Assembly: GCF_900112765.1 (NCBI RefSeq)
Contig: NZ_FOMZ01000007.1
Coordinates: 1 to 64,000, forward strand
DNA length: 64,000 nt
Reading direction: 5' to 3'
Origin: Actinopolyspora alba
Lineage (GTDB): Bacteria; Actinomycetota; Actinomycetes; Mycobacteriales; Pseudonocardiaceae
In this document: piece by piece, positions 15,287 through 23,722 of the stretch
How the letters are laid out: each line of letters starts with the position of its first letter
Numbering within the stretch: position 1 is the first letter of the stretch
The notes under the pieces: generated by a model
Seen by the model: the letters and a program-made list of their open reading frames with translations, nothing else
Database searches by the model: none
What the model was told of the DNA's origin: nothing
Program-made: the position numbers and the translations under genes

Positions 15287-16714
15287 GTGTGCCGGGCTGC
15301 CGTGTTCCAACTGGACGCCTCTTACCGGGCCGTCGGCGCGTCCCCACCGCCGGAGCTCGGGAGCGCCCGGCTCGCTCCGCGCGAGGAGACACGTCGCGAT
15401 CCGTGGGAGGAACTCCCGTTCGGTGCTCCGGCCGGTGCGTGGCGGTTGCTGGCCCGACTCCGTCCCTCCGGGGTCCGTCGGAGCCGGATGTGGCGCAGTC
15501 CGCTACGCGGGCCCTGGCTGACCTCGGTGTTCGGGGCCGTGCTGCTGGTGACGCTACCGCTGGTGACCATCACCGGGTTGCTTTCCTACATCGCCTATGG
15601 TCCGCAGTTCGGCCAGGCGTTTCCCCGTGAGGTCGGTTGGTTGCGGCTGCCCGCCTTCGACTGGCCCACCAGCCCGGCCTGGTTGTACGTGCTCAACCAG
15701 GGGACGCACGTGATTCTCGGGTTGGTGCTCATCCCGGTTGTGCTGGCGAAACTCTGGTCGGTGGTGCCGAAACTGCTCGAATGGCCCCCTGCCCGCTCCC
15801 CGGCCAAGGTCCTGGAACGCCTCGCGCTGCTGCTGTTGGTCGGGGGCGTCCTCTTCGAGATCGTCACCGGTGTCCTCAACATCCAGTACGACTACGTGTT
15901 CGGCTTCAGCTTCTACACCGCGCACTACTTCGGCGCCTGGGTGTTCATCGCGGGATTCGTCGTGCACGTGGCGCTCAAGATCCCCCGCATGCTCGCCGCG
16001 CTGCGATCACGTTCGCCTCGTTCCGTACTGCGAACCACGCGGGCCGAAACCCGCCCCGAACCGTTGGACAGCACCGGCCTGGTGGCAGCCGAGCCCGCCG
16101 CGCCCACCATGAGCCGCCGTGGTGCGCTCGGTCTGGTGGGAGCCGGATCCCTGCTGCTGGGGGTGCTCAGCATCGGTCAGGTGGTGGGAGGCCCCGCTCG
16201 TCGGGCGGCCCTGTTGTTGCCCCGCGGCAGAAGCTACGGTTCCGGTCCCAACGATTTCCAGGTCAACCGCACTGCCGAGGCCGCTGGGATAGATCCCGCC
16301 GATACGGAGGAGAGCTGGCGGCTGGTGCTGCGCTCCCGGAACGGGACCAGCCGGTTCTTCCGAGGGGAGTTGCTGGGAATGCCGCAGCACACCGCGACAC
16401 TGCCGATCGCCTGTGTGGAGGGGTGGGCCACGACCCAACGCTGGACCGGGGTACGGCTGCGTGAGCTGGCCGTGCTGGCCGGGGTTCCCGAGCCGACCTG
16501 GGCCAGGGTGAGTTCGATCGAGACCGTCGGTGCGTTCCGGGCGGCCACGCTGCAGTCCAACCAGGTGCTCGATCCCGACGCGTTGTTGGCGCTGCGGGTC
16601 AACGACGTCGACCTCGCCCTGGACCACGGTTACCCGGCCAGAGTGATAGTGCCCGCGCTGCCTGGGGTGCACAACACCAAATGGGTGCGTGACATCGAAT
16701 TCGGGAGCGATTGA
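15287..16714 (+). CDS. Cytochrome b561-like membrane domain fused to a sulfite-oxidase-type molybdopterin domain
   Basis: A 475-residue fusion. Residues about 80-270 hold four or five transmembrane helices with His residues placed for b-type heme (NQGTHVILGLVL; FYTAHYFGAWVF; FVVHVALKI). After a short Arg/Glu linker and a further hydrophobic helix (ALGLVGAGSLLLGVLSIGQV), the C-terminal half is a sulfite oxidase/YedY-like Mo-cofactor domain: the segment LPIACVEGWATTQRWTGV carries the Cys expected to ligate molybdenum, and HGYPARVIVPALPGVHNTKW closes it. The arrangement suggests electron exchange between the Mo centre and the quinone pool through heme. GTG 15287 has GGAGG 8 nt upstream. The next gene starts 1 nt after the stop, so they form an operon. 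Confidence 0.85.
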   Translation: MCRAAVFQLDASYRAVGASPPPELGSARLAPREETRRDPWEELPFGAPAGAWRLLARLRPSGVRRSRMWRSPLRGPWLTSVFGAVLLVTLPLVTITGLLSYIAYGPQFGQAFPREVGWLRLPAFDWPTSPAWLYVLNQGTHVILGLVLIPVVLAKLWSVVPKLLEWPPARSPAKVLERLALLLLVGGVLFEIVTGVLNIQYDYVFGFSFYTAHYFGAWVFIAGFVVHVALKIPRMLAALRSRSPRSVLRTTRAETRPEPLDSTGLVAAEPAAPTMSRRGALGLVGAGSLLLGVLSIGQVVGGPARRAALLLPRGRSYGSGPNDFQVNRTAEAAGIDPADTEESWRLVLRSRNGTSRFFRGELLGMPQHTATLPIACVEGWATTQRWTGVRLRELAVLAGVPEPTWARVSSIETVGAFRAATLQSNQVLDPDALLALRVNDVDLALDHGYPARVIVPALPGVHNTKWVRDIEFGSD

Positions 16715-16715
16715 G

Positions 16716-17201
16716 ATGCGTGTGTTGCTCCGCCGGTTCTCGCGGGCCTACGGTGCCGCTCCGCACCAGCCGCTGCTGGTGCTGGGGGCTTTCGCGCTGA
16801 CCGCCTACGTGGTGGTGCTGCTCGTGCCCGATTCGAGCTTCACTCGGATGTTGGTCTGGTTCCTCGCCGCGGTGGTGCTGCACGACCTGGTGCTGTTCCC
16901 CGTCTACGCGGGGGCGGATCGGCTGCTCCGCGCCGGTGCCCGTCGCGGGAGGACGGCAGTGGGCTGGGTCAACCACGTACGCGTGCCGGTGCTCGGGTCC
17001 GCGTTGCTGCTGCTGGTGTTCCTGCCCGGCATCATCAGGCAGGGGGAGTTCACCTACTACGCGGCGACCGGACAGACCCAGCAGCCCTTCCTGGGACGCT
17101 GGTTACTGCTCACCGCCGCGATGTTCGCGCTTTCCGCGCTGTGGTACCTGGTTCGCGTCATGCGCTCCCGGCACCTCGGCGTCGGCCGGGACGGGAATTG
17201 A
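16716..17201 (+). CDS. Four-helix integral membrane protein, partner of the molybdoprotein
   Basis: A 161-residue membrane protein with about four hydrophobic helices (LLVLGAFALTAYVVVLLV; LVWFLAAVVLHDLVLF; VPVLGSALLLLVFLPGII; LLLTAAMFALSALWYLV). I do not recognise the family. His residues in or next to helices (VVLHDLV, WVNHVRV) could bind cofactor but this is speculative. Its ATG lies 1 nt after the stop of the b561/molybdopterin fusion gene, so the two are co-translated and probably work together. Confidence 0.75.
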   Translation: MRVLLRRFSRAYGAAPHQPLLVLGAFALTAYVVVLLVPDSSFTRMLVWFLAAVVLHDLVLFPVYAGADRLLRAGARRGRTAVGWVNHVRVPVLGSALLLLVFLPGIIRQGEFTYYAATGQTQQPFLGRWLLLTAAMFALSALWYLVRVMRSRHLGVGRDGN

Positions 17202-17228
17202 TCCACCAGCCACGATTCGCCGATGCCG

Positions 17229-17268
17229 TCCCCCGGAACGCGTGGGAGAGCCCACGCGCTCCGGGGGA
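17229..17268. terminator. Bidirectional hairpin between convergent operons
   Basis: TCCCCCGG and CGCGTGGG pair with CCCACGCG and CCGGGGGA, interrupted by a 2-nt internal bulge, with a 4-nt loop. It stands between the membrane-protein stop (17201) and the lipA stop (17274). Confidence 0.75.
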
Positions 17269-17273
17269 GCGGT

Positions 17274-18275
17274 TCAGCGGGAGAGCAGGTTGCTCGCCTC
17301 CTGGGCGGCGGTTCCCGCCTGCGCCAGGTGCGCGAGGTTCTCCGGCAGCGGCATGCCGCGGTGCTCGGTAGCCTTGGCGTACAGCCGCCCCGCCCGGTAG
17401 CTGGAGCGGACCAGCGGACCCGCCATGACGCCCGGGAAACCGATGCGCTCCGCCGCCTTGGTGTGCTCGACGAACTCCTCGGGCTTGACCCAGCGGTCCA
17501 CCGGGTGGTGCCGGGGGCTGGGGCGCAGGTACTGCGTGATGGTGATGATGTCGCAACCCGCCTCGTGCAGGTCCCGCAGGGTGGGCTCGACCTCCTCGGG
17601 CGTCTCGCCCATGCCGAGGATCAGGTTCGACTTGGTCACCAGACCCGCCTCACGCGCGAGGGTGAGGACCTTCAGCGAGCGGTCGTACCGGAACGCGGGG
17701 CGCATCCGCTTGAACACGCTCGGCACGGTCTCGATGTTGTGCGCGAGCACCTCGGGGCGCGACCCGAACACCTCGGCGAGCTGGTCCGGCTCGGCGTTGA
17801 AGTCGGGGATCAGCAGTTCGACACCCGTACCGGGGTTGAGCTCGTGGATCTGGCGCACCGTCTCCGCGTACAGCCACGCGCCGCCGTCGTCGAGGTCGTC
17901 GCGGGCCACACCGGTCACCGTCGAATAGCGCAGCCCCATGGCCTGCACCGACTCGGCGACCTTGCGCGGTTCGGTGGTGTCGAGCTCGGCGGGTTTGCCC
18001 GTGTCGATCTGGCAGAAGTCGCACCGGCGGGTGCACTGGTCACCGCCGATGAGGAACGTGGCCTCCCGGTCCTCCCAACACTCGAAGATATTGGGACAAC
18101 CCGCCTCCTCGCAGACGGTGTTGAGGCCCTCGCGCCGCACCAGCCCCTTGAGTTCCTGGTACTCCGGACCCATGCGAGCGCGCGTTTTGATCCAGGACGG
18201 CTTCTTCTCGATCGGCGTCTGACTGTTGCGGGCTTCGAGCCGCAACAACTTCCGCCCCTCCGGCGCCACAGTCAC
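17274..18275 (-). CDS. lipA: Lipoyl synthase
   Basis: Radical-SAM enzyme that inserts two sulfur atoms into octanoyl groups on lipoyl domains. The 333-residue product has both cluster motifs: the auxiliary cluster [12 protein letters not shown] and the radical-SAM triad CTRRCDFC. The C-terminal R-S-S-Y motif (LVRSSYRA) that ligates the auxiliary cluster is also present. GTG 18275 is chosen over GTG 18281 because TAGCCT ends exactly 6 nt before it. The partner octanoyltransferase lipB is 3.4 kb away on the same strand, and the lipoyl-bearing SucB follows at 23.7 kb. Confidence 0.97.
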   Translation of the reverse strand: MTVAPEGRKLLRLEARNSQTPIEKKPSWIKTRARMGPEYQELKGLVRREGLNTVCEEAGCPNIFECWEDREATFLIGGDQCTRRCDFCQIDTGKPAELDTTEPRKVAESVQAMGLRYSTVTGVARDDLDDGGAWLYAETVRQIHELNPGTGVELLIPDFNAEPDQLAEVFGSRPEVLAHNIETVPSVFKRMRPAFRYDRSLKVLTLAREAGLVTKSNLILGMGETPEEVEPTLRDLHEAGCDIITITQYLRPSPRHHPVDRWVKPEEFVEHTKAAERIGFPGVMAGPLVRSSYRAGRLYAKATEHRGMPLPENLAHLAQAGTAAQEASNLLSR

Positions 18276-18281
18276 GACCAC

Positions 18282-18287
18282 AGGCTA
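18282..18287 (-). promoter_or_regulatory. Leaderless -10 hexamer for lipA
   Basis: TAGCCT on the minus strand, 6 nt before GTG 18275. Confidence 0.5.
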
Positions 18288-18405
18288 CGCCCCGACCACC
18301 GGTGCTCGACAATGACCGAACTCACCCGATCCCGCTCTTCACCGAAACAGCGTGCGGGAGGTTCCGCCGAGCGGGTAGCTCGACGACCCGCCCGGAGAAC
18401 TTCGA

Positions 18406-19341
18406 TCAGAACGGTTCGGGCGAGATCCCGGTCAGCTCCGCGGTGCTCTCCCACAGCCGTCCCGCGCTGGTGTCGTTCCGCGCGGCCGGATTGAGCCGGG
18501 CCCGCTTGGGATGGCCACGGACCTCGGCCAGTCGCGCCGGCCCGAAGTAGTCACCGCCTGCCACGTTCGGCGCGGTGGCCGCGTACAGCTGTGGCAGTGC
18601 TCCGAGTTCCACCCGTTGGGTGATCAGTGTGTTGCCCTTGCTCACCGCGGCACTGACGACGCCGGGGAGCGCGCGGTGCCGTGCCGAGTTGGGGGCCAGT
18701 TCCGTGTCGGTCATACCGGGGTGGGCCGCGGCGCTGGTGATGTCGAGCCCGGCCGATCGGAGTCTGGAGTCGAGTTCCCTGGTGAACAACAGGTTCGCCA
18801 GTTTCGACTGGGCGTAGGCCCGCAGCGGCGAGTAGCGGCGGCGCCGGAAGTTCGGATCCTCGGTGTCCAGGCCGTTGCCGTGGTGCGCGAGGCTGGAAAG
18901 CGTCACCACCCGGGAGTGCCCTCCACCGCGCAAGGCGGGCATCAGCAGCCAGGTCAACGCGGCGTGCCCGAGGTGGTTGGTCCCGAACTGCAGCTCGAAA
19001 CCGTCCGCGGTGTGGCGGAAGGGCGTCGCCATCACGCCCGCGTTGTTCATCAGCACTTCGAGACGGTCACCGGTGCGTTCCCTGACCCGCGAAGCCGCCT
19101 CGCGAACCGAGCTCAGATCGGCCAGGTCGAGTTCGACGACCTCGGGGCGCACGTGCGCCGATCCCTCGATTCGTTCCGCGGCCTGCTTGCCGCGTTCGGG
19201 ATCCCGGCAGCCGAGCAGCACCCATGCTCCCCGGGAGGCCAGCACCTGTGCGCTTCGCAGTCCCAGCCCAGAGTTGGCGCCGGTGATCAGCACCGTCCGC
19301 CCCGACTGGTCCGGTACGGCGGTCTCGTCCCATTTGGTCAT
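18406..19341 (-). CDS. Short-chain dehydrogenase/reductase
   Basis: A 311-residue SDR of the retinol-dehydrogenase/WWOX-like branch. It has the cofactor motif TGANSGLGLRSAQVLA, the NNAG motif (LMNNAGVM), the catalytic Ser in VVTLSSLAHH and the YAQSK active site Tyr-Lys. The family uses NADP(H) to reduce or oxidise ketone/alcohol substrates; the substrate is unknown. ATG 19341 (MTKWDET) is the likely start since the family begins close to the Rossmann strand; a frame to 19377 also exists. The gene stands alone, separated by 130 bp from lipA. Confidence 0.9.
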   Translation of the reverse strand: MTKWDETAVPDQSGRTVLITGANSGLGLRSAQVLASRGAWVLLGCRDPERGKQAAERIEGSAHVRPEVVELDLADLSSVREAASRVRERTGDRLEVLMNNAGVMATPFRHTADGFELQFGTNHLGHAALTWLLMPALRGGGHSRVVTLSSLAHHGNGLDTEDPNFRRRRYSPLRAYAQSKLANLLFTRELDSRLRSAGLDITSAAAHPGMTDTELAPNSARHRALPGVVSAAVSKGNTLITQRVELGALPQLYAATAPNVAGGDYFGPARLAEVRGHPKRARLNPAARNDTSAGRLWESTAELTGISPEPF

Positions 19342-19394
19342 GGCCGCATTTCTATATCCCGCCGAGGTTTCGAACAACTCTCGCGTTTGGGGTC

Positions 19395-19886
19395 TCAGAC
19401 CGTGACCGGTGCCGGGGTGTGCGGTTCGGCGTGCTCAGCGGCGTGCAGCAGGCGCGACAACGCCGCTCCGGAGCGGCTTATCTCGGCATCCGGCTCGGAG
19501 TGCTCGGCCACGCCAGCTGTGAGCGCCAGCAGGCGTCGCTCCCGTTCCACGGCTTCCCGCAGTTCGCCCTTCGGGGCAGTGGCGTGCCGGTCCAGCGCCG
19601 CGCGCAGCACGGGGTTCTCGGCCGCGGTGTCCTGCCATGCCAGCCGAGCGGCCTCCAGCCTGTCACCGCTACTGCCGTCGCACTCGCTCAGTCGCGTGTC
19701 GAGTCGGCCGGTCAGCTGCTGCGTCCATTTGTGCTGCAGCGCGCACAGCAGTCGCTGCCTGTCGGCGAACACGTCCGACAGTTCGTCGTGACTTCGCGGG
19801 TCCGGAAGCCGGTCCGGGGTTCGCGCCAGTCGCTCCAGCAGGAATCCGATCGCTTGTTGCCTGCGGTGGAACCGCTGCCAGGACAT
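19395..19886 (-). CDS. Hypothetical helical protein under divergent TetR control
   Basis: A 163-residue, mostly helical, soluble protein with no recognised domain. It has many Arg/Leu/Ala segments (HRRQQAIGFLLERLARTPDR; LQHKWTQQLTGRLDTRL) and an acidic Pro-rich end. ATG 19886 has GAGGT 5 nt upstream. The promoter region is shared with the TetR gene and contains two palindromic operators, so its expression is probably repressed by that regulator. Longer minus-strand frames extending through the TetR gene are antisense artefacts. Confidence 0.7.
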   Translation of the reverse strand: MSWQRFHRRQQAIGFLLERLARTPDRLPDPRSHDELSDVFADRQRLLCALQHKWTQQLTGRLDTRLSECDGSSGDRLEAARLAWQDTAAENPVLRAALDRHATAPKGELREAVERERRLLALTAGVAEHSEPDAEISRSGAALSRLLHAAEHAEPHTPAPVTV

Positions 19887-19923
19887 GCCTACCTCGCAAG
19901 TTGGCCGTACCTGTGGTGTGTGG

Positions 19924-19938
19924 CATACCAACGGTATG
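19924..19938. promoter_or_regulatory. TetR operator, box 1
   Basis: CATACC-AAC-GGTATG, a perfect inverted repeat with a 3-nt centre. It lies 38-52 bp upstream of the minus-strand gene and matches box 2 in all but two positions. Confidence 0.65.
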
Positions 19939-19966
19939 TCGCTTGTGGTGACGTTATCAGCCCGTA

Positions 19967-19981
19967 CGTACCGACGGTATG
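19967..19981. promoter_or_regulatory. TetR operator, box 2
   Basis: CGTACC-GAC-GGTATG. The centre is 43 bp from box 1, about four helical turns, and the right arm overlaps the likely -10 hexamer TATGGT (19978-19983) of the TetR gene. This predicts autorepression. Confidence 0.65.
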
Positions 19982-19991
19982 GTGAAGCGAT

Positions 19992-20600
19992 GTGAGTAGG
20001 GCGACAGAGCAACCACGCCGGGTCGAGTACTCGGAATCCACCCGTGCCGCGCTGGTGGATTCCGCCGTGGAGCTGTTCACCGAACGCGGATACGCCCGGG
20101 CGTCGTTGGACGAGATCACCGGACGTGCCCGCGTGACGAAGGGAGCCCTCTACCACCACTTCGGGGGCAAGCGTGCGCTGTTCGAGGCCGCCTTCGAGGA
20201 GGTCGAGATCGGTGTCGTCGCCCGGCTGGCCGACGTGATGCCCGGTGAACGCGATCCGTGGGAGGAACTGCGTGCCGGGCTGGAGGCGTTCCTGCGGGTC
20301 TGCCTGGAGCCTTCCTTCCAGCGCATCGTCGCCCAGGAGGGGCCGGTGGTGCTGGGCTACCAGCGTTGGTACGACCTCGGCGAGCGCTACACGTTCGGCC
20401 TGGTGCGCGGAAGCGTCCAGCGGCTGGTGCACACCGGCCGTATCGAGGAGTCGGTGTCGGTGGACGTGCTCGCCCGGGTGATCTTCGGTGGGCTTTCCTC
20501 CGGGGCCGCCACCATCGCCGGATCGGATGATCCCAATCGGACCAGCGTCGAGGTGGGGGAGGCGCTGGAACGGCTGCTGCGTGGTCTGCGCGACGGTTGA
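19992..20600 (+). CDS. TetR-family transcriptional regulator
   Basis: A 202-residue repressor. The N-terminal HTH is classic TetR: STRAALVDSAVELFTERGYA, then SLDEITGRARVTKGALYHHF and GGKRALFEAAF. The C-terminal helices form the ligand and dimer domain. GTG 19992 is used; upstream sequence is filled by operator and promoter. It is divergent from the 163-residue helical protein, and 56 bp upstream of the F420 oxidoreductase gene, which has its own promoter. The ligand is unknown. Confidence 0.92.
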   Translation: MSRATEQPRRVEYSESTRAALVDSAVELFTERGYARASLDEITGRARVTKGALYHHFGGKRALFEAAFEEVEIGVVARLADVMPGERDPWEELRAGLEAFLRVCLEPSFQRIVAQEGPVVLGYQRWYDLGERYTFGLVRGSVQRLVHTGRIEESVSVDVLARVIFGGLSSGAATIAGSDDPNRTSVEVGEALERLLRGLRDG

Positions 20601-20644
20601 CCGCCACCCCCGCCCGTGTGACTCCCGAACTCGCACGGGCCGGT

Positions 20645-20650
20645 TAGCCT
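20645..20650 (+). promoter_or_regulatory. Leaderless -10 hexamer for the F420 oxidoreductase
   Basis: TAGCCT ends 6 nt before GTG 20657. Confidence 0.5.
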
Positions 20651-20656
20651 CGGGAC

Positions 20657-21604
20657 GTGACCGAGGAATTCAAACTCAGAATCTTCACCGAGCCCCAGCA
20701 GGGCGCCACCTACGACGATCTGCTCCGCGTCGCCCGCACCACCGAGTCGGCGGGTTACGATGCCTTCTTCCGCTCCGACCACTACCTGCGGATGGGCGAT
20801 TCGAGCGGTCTGCCTGGGCCGACGGACGCGTGGCTGACCCTGGCAGGGCTCGCGCGGGAGACCTCCCGGTTGCGACTGGGGACGCTGATGAGCGCGGCGA
20901 CGTTCCGCCTTCCCGGCCCGTTGGCCGTCTCGGTGGCCCAGGCCGATCAGATGTCGGGTGGGCGCATCGAGTTCGGAATCGGCAGCGGTTGGTACGAGGA
21001 GGAGCACACCGCCTACGGCATCCCGTTTCCCTCGCTGCGGGAGCGTTTCCAGCGTTACGCCGAGCAGCTGGAGATCGTCACGGGGCTGTGGTCCACGCCC
21101 TCGGGTGAGACCTTCGACTACTCGGGAACGTACTACCGGCTCGATGACTCGCCCGCGTTGCCCAAGCCGGTGCAACAGCCACGTCCTCCGGTGCTGATCG
21201 GAGGTGCGGGCAAGAAGCGGACCCCGGAACTGGCGGCGAGGTTCGCCGACGAGTTCAACCTGCCGTTCGTCGACCAGGAGACCGCGGCGGCACAGTTCGA
21301 CAGGGTGGGGCGGGCGTGCACCGCCATCGGCAGGAATCCCGACGAGATCGTGCGTTCCGCCGCGCTCGTCCTCTGCGTCGGCAAGGACGAGGCCCAGCTG
21401 GCCCGGCGTGCCGAGGCGATCGGTCGTGACCCGGTCGAGCTCCGCGCCAACGGCCTCGCCGGTACTCCCGAGGAGGTGGCCGACAAAATCGGCCAGTGGC
21501 GACGGAACACCGGCATCACCAGGCTGTACCTGCAGGTGCTGGATCTGTCGGACCTGGATCACATCGAACTGGTCGCCGCCGAGGTCGCGAATCGGCTCGA
21601 CTGA
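20657..21604 (+). CDS. LLM-class F420-dependent oxidoreductase
   Basis: A 315-residue luciferase-like (TIM-barrel) enzyme. Family signatures are YDAFFRSDHYLRM near the N-terminus, LRLGTLMSAATFRLPGPLAV, the ADQMSGGRIEFGIGSGW strand-loop, and PPVLIGGAGKKRTPELAARF. Such proteins use coenzyme F420 or FMN for hydride transfer; the F420 subgroup is typical of actinobacteria. Substrate unknown. The short leader between it and the TetR gene includes its own -10, so it need not be in the TetR operon. A hairpin follows at 21648. Confidence 0.9.
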   Translation: MTEEFKLRIFTEPQQGATYDDLLRVARTTESAGYDAFFRSDHYLRMGDSSGLPGPTDAWLTLAGLARETSRLRLGTLMSAATFRLPGPLAVSVAQADQMSGGRIEFGIGSGWYEEEHTAYGIPFPSLRERFQRYAEQLEIVTGLWSTPSGETFDYSGTYYRLDDSPALPKPVQQPRPPVLIGGAGKKRTPELAARFADEFNLPFVDQETAAAQFDRVGRACTAIGRNPDEIVRSAALVLCVGKDEAQLARRAEAIGRDPVELRANGLAGTPEEVADKIGQWRRNTGITRLYLQVLDLSDLDHIELVAAEVANRLD

Positions 21605-21647
21605 TCGGACCCTCCCGTCCCGCAGCCCGGTCGCGGGGAGGGACGAC

Positions 21648-21680
21648 GGCGTGGTGGGTGAGCCGCTCGCCCACCACGCC
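21648..21680. terminator. Hairpin between convergent genes
   Basis: GGCGTGGTGGG pairs perfectly with CCCACCACGCC (11 bp). It is preceded by a second, weaker stem (CCTCCC at 21611 with GGGAGG at 21636). It separates the F420 oxidoreductase stop from the lipB stop. Confidence 0.7.
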
Positions 21681-21707
21681 ACGAGTGCTCGGCCGGGGTG
21701 GCGTCGG

Positions 21708-22454
21708 TCAGCGCAGCTCCGGATCCAGCGCGAACGTCACGCCCGCCGGGGCCTCCGACTGCTTCCTGACGTCGCGGTCGGTGACCGGAAGGGCACCGTC
21801 CAGGGCCTCCGGGACGGCCTGCTTCACCAGCGGCAGCGCTTCGGCCACCGTGACGTCCCTGCCCAGTTCGGCCGACAGCGAGGTGACCCCGGCATCGCTG
21901 ATTCCGCAGGGGACGATCCGGTCGAACTCGGCCATGTCGGAATCACAGTTCAACTCCAGGCCGTGCATGGTCACCCCACCCTGCACCCGGATGCCGATCG
22001 CCGCGATCTTGCGTTCGGGCCGATCGCCGTCAGCGGCGAGCCACACGCCGCTGCGCCCCTCCACCCGGCCGGTTCGCAGCCCGAACTGCTCGCACACCCG
22101 GATCAGTGCCTGCTCCAGCCTGCGCACGTAGTCGACCACGTCGATCGGATCGGACAGCCGCACGATCGGATAGCCGACCAGTTGGCCGGGGCCGTGCCAG
22201 GTGATCTTGCCACCGCGATCGACGTCGATCACCGGCGTGCCGTCCCGCGGGCGGTCCTCCGGTTCGGTTCGCTTGCCCGCCGTGTACACGGAAGGGTGTT
22301 CCAGCAGCAGCAGCGTGTCCGGTCCGGTTCCCGCCGCGCGGGCCGTGGCCAGTTCCTGCTGACGTTGCCAAGCCGTCAGATAGTCGATCGTGCCCAGCTC
22401 GAGTCTCTCGATCGGCTGATCCGAGGCCCGGCACGAGTTCTCACCGTGACTCAC
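21708..22454 (-). CDS. lipB: Octanoyl-[ACP]:protein N-octanoyltransferase
   Basis: Moves octanoyl groups from acyl carrier protein to lipoyl domains, the first step of lipoate synthesis. The 248-residue product has the family landmarks [36 protein letters not shown], the Lys of [20 protein letters not shown] and the acyl-carrying Cys in [16 protein letters not shown] 22454 is chosen because TAGGGT ends 7 nt upstream; GTG 22463 would place the hexamer across the start. With lipA and the SucB/LpdA pair nearby, the window encodes the whole lipoylation route and its main client. Confidence 0.96.
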   Translation of the reverse strand: MSHGENSCRASDQPIERLELGTIDYLTAWQRQQELATARAAGTGPDTLLLLEHPSVYTAGKRTEPEDRPRDGTPVIDVDRGGKITWHGPGQLVGYPIVRLSDPIDVVDYVRRLEQALIRVCEQFGLRTGRVEGRSGVWLAADGDRPERKIAAIGIRVQGGVTMHGLELNCDSDMAEFDRIVPCGISDAGVTSLSAELGRDVTVAEALPLVKQAVPEALDGALPVTDRDVRKQSEAPAGVTFALDPELR

Positions 22455-22461
22455 GGGCGCC

Positions 22462-22467
22462 ACCCTA
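22462..22467 (-). promoter_or_regulatory. Leaderless -10 hexamer for lipB
   Basis: TAGGGT on the minus strand, 7 nt before GTG 22454. Confidence 0.45.
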
Positions 22468-22564
22468 CCGCTGTCGGTTTCGACCGCGATATCGCGCTTC
22501 GTGCTCGTCGCGGCACCGCGGCCCGTACGTTTCGCGAAATCGTCGACCGTGGTGCGGTAGCCGG

Positions 22565-23449
22565 TCAGGCCGACACCGCCGCTCCGAGCGCGGAACGAAC
22601 CGTCGGGTGCTGGAAGGTGAAGCCGTGTTCCTCCAGCACAGCGGGCACCGCACGCTGTCCGGTCAGTGCGAGTTCCTGGGCGAGCTCACCGAGCACCCCT
22701 CGCATGGCGAAACCGGGAACGACCCACGGTGCCGGGCGGCCGAGCGCCTCGCCCAGCGCTCTGGTGAACTCCGCGTTGGTCACCGGTTCGGGCCCGGTCA
22801 TGTTGACCGGTCCCGAGATCTCCCGGTTCTCCAGTACGAACCGGATGGCGGCTATCTCGTCGTCCAGCGATATCCAGGGCATGTACTGGGTGCCGTCACC
22901 GAGCCTGCCGCCGAGCATCAGCGAGAACAGCGGTTTGAGCTGGCCGAGCAGTCCGCCGGACGGGGAGAGCACCGGGCCGGTACGCAACCGCACCACCCGG
23001 GCGGGACGGGCGGCGTCGGCCGCTGCTTCCCAGCGCTGACACAGATCGGCGAGGAAACCGTTGCCGGGACCGGCCGCTTCGGTGATCAGCCTGCCGCCGG
23101 TGTCGCCGTAGAAATCCACCCCGGAAGCGTTGATCAGGGCGGGGACGCCGCTTTCCCCGATGGCCTCGGCGAGTACGGCGGTGGGCCTGGTGCGGGAACG
23201 CAGCAGCTCCCGCTTGCGTTCGGCGGTCCACCGCTTGCCCGCGAGCGGGGCGCCGCAGAGATTGATCACCGCGTCGGCGCCGTCCAGGGCGCCCGCCTCG
23301 ATCTCACCGGACTCGGGGTCCCAGCCGCGTTCGTCCGGGGCCTGTGCGGCGCGTCTGACCAGGCGAATCACTTCGTGGCGGGCGTGCCGGAGCGCCGGCA
23401 CCAGATGGGTTCCGAGCAGGCCGGAGGATCCGGCGATAACCACACGCAT
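22565..23449 (-). CDS. TIGR01777-family SDR epimerase-like protein
   Basis: A 294-residue NAD(P)-binding protein of the SDR39U1/TIGR01777 family. It opens with [20 protein letters not shown] (Rossmann GxxGxxG), continues with [33 protein letters not shown], and the C-terminal DUF1731-like segment [20 protein letters not shown] with [18 protein letters not shown]. The family is uncharacterised in detail. In mycobacteria a gene of this family also lies between the dihydrolipoamide acyltransferase gene and lipB, as here, so a link to lipoyl or 2-oxoacid metabolism is possible but unproven. Confidence 0.9.
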   Translation of the reverse strand: MRVVIAGSSGLLGTHLVPALRHARHEVIRLVRRAAQAPDERGWDPESGEIEAGALDGADAVINLCGAPLAGKRWTAERKRELLRSRTRPTAVLAEAIGESGVPALINASGVDFYGDTGGRLITEAAGPGNGFLADLCQRWEAAADAARPARVVRLRTGPVLSPSGGLLGQLKPLFSLMLGGRLGDGTQYMPWISLDDEIAAIRFVLENREISGPVNMTGPEPVTNAEFTRALGEALGRPAPWVVPGFAMRGVLGELAQELALTGQRAVPAVLEEHGFTFQHPTVRSALGAAVSA

Positions 23450-23612
23450 GCCCCGATCTTGTCGCAATGATCGCCACAGTGCGAGACCGTCGCCCGATCG
23501 AGTGGGTAGCGTTTCGCTGCGCCGCGTTCCGCGGGATCGTCGCTACGGGACTCGGGACGGTTCGTGCTTGGTCACCGGCCACGAGAACCGGGGCCGCCCA
23601 CCGAGAGTGGAC

Positions 23613-23684
23613 GGCCCCGGAAAGTCAAGCGGCCCCGGAAAGTCAAGCGGCCCCGGAAAGTCAGGCGGCCCCGGAAAGTCAGGC
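23613..23684. repeat. Four tandem 18-bp repeats downstream of sucB
   Basis: Unit GGCCCCGGAAAGTCAAGC at 23613 and 23631, and the variant ending AGGC at 23649 and 23667, followed by a partial fifth unit. It lies between the sucB stop and the start of the TIGR01777 gene, both on the minus strand. The 18-bp period would keep a reading frame but no gene is supported. Confidence 0.8.
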
Positions 23685-23722
23685 GGCCCCGCCGCCTCAC
23701 CGGTTGTGGTCGACCGGCGAAC

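Noticed and set aside
22522-22550. Another copy of the GATTTCGCGAGAAATC module between lipB and the TIGR01777 gene
   Set aside because: Only TTTCGCGAAATCGTCGAC is present; the spacing and arms differ, so the resemblance is too weak.
23613-23684. CRISPR array
   Set aside because: The 18-bp units are directly tandem with no unique spacers, and no cas genes are present.
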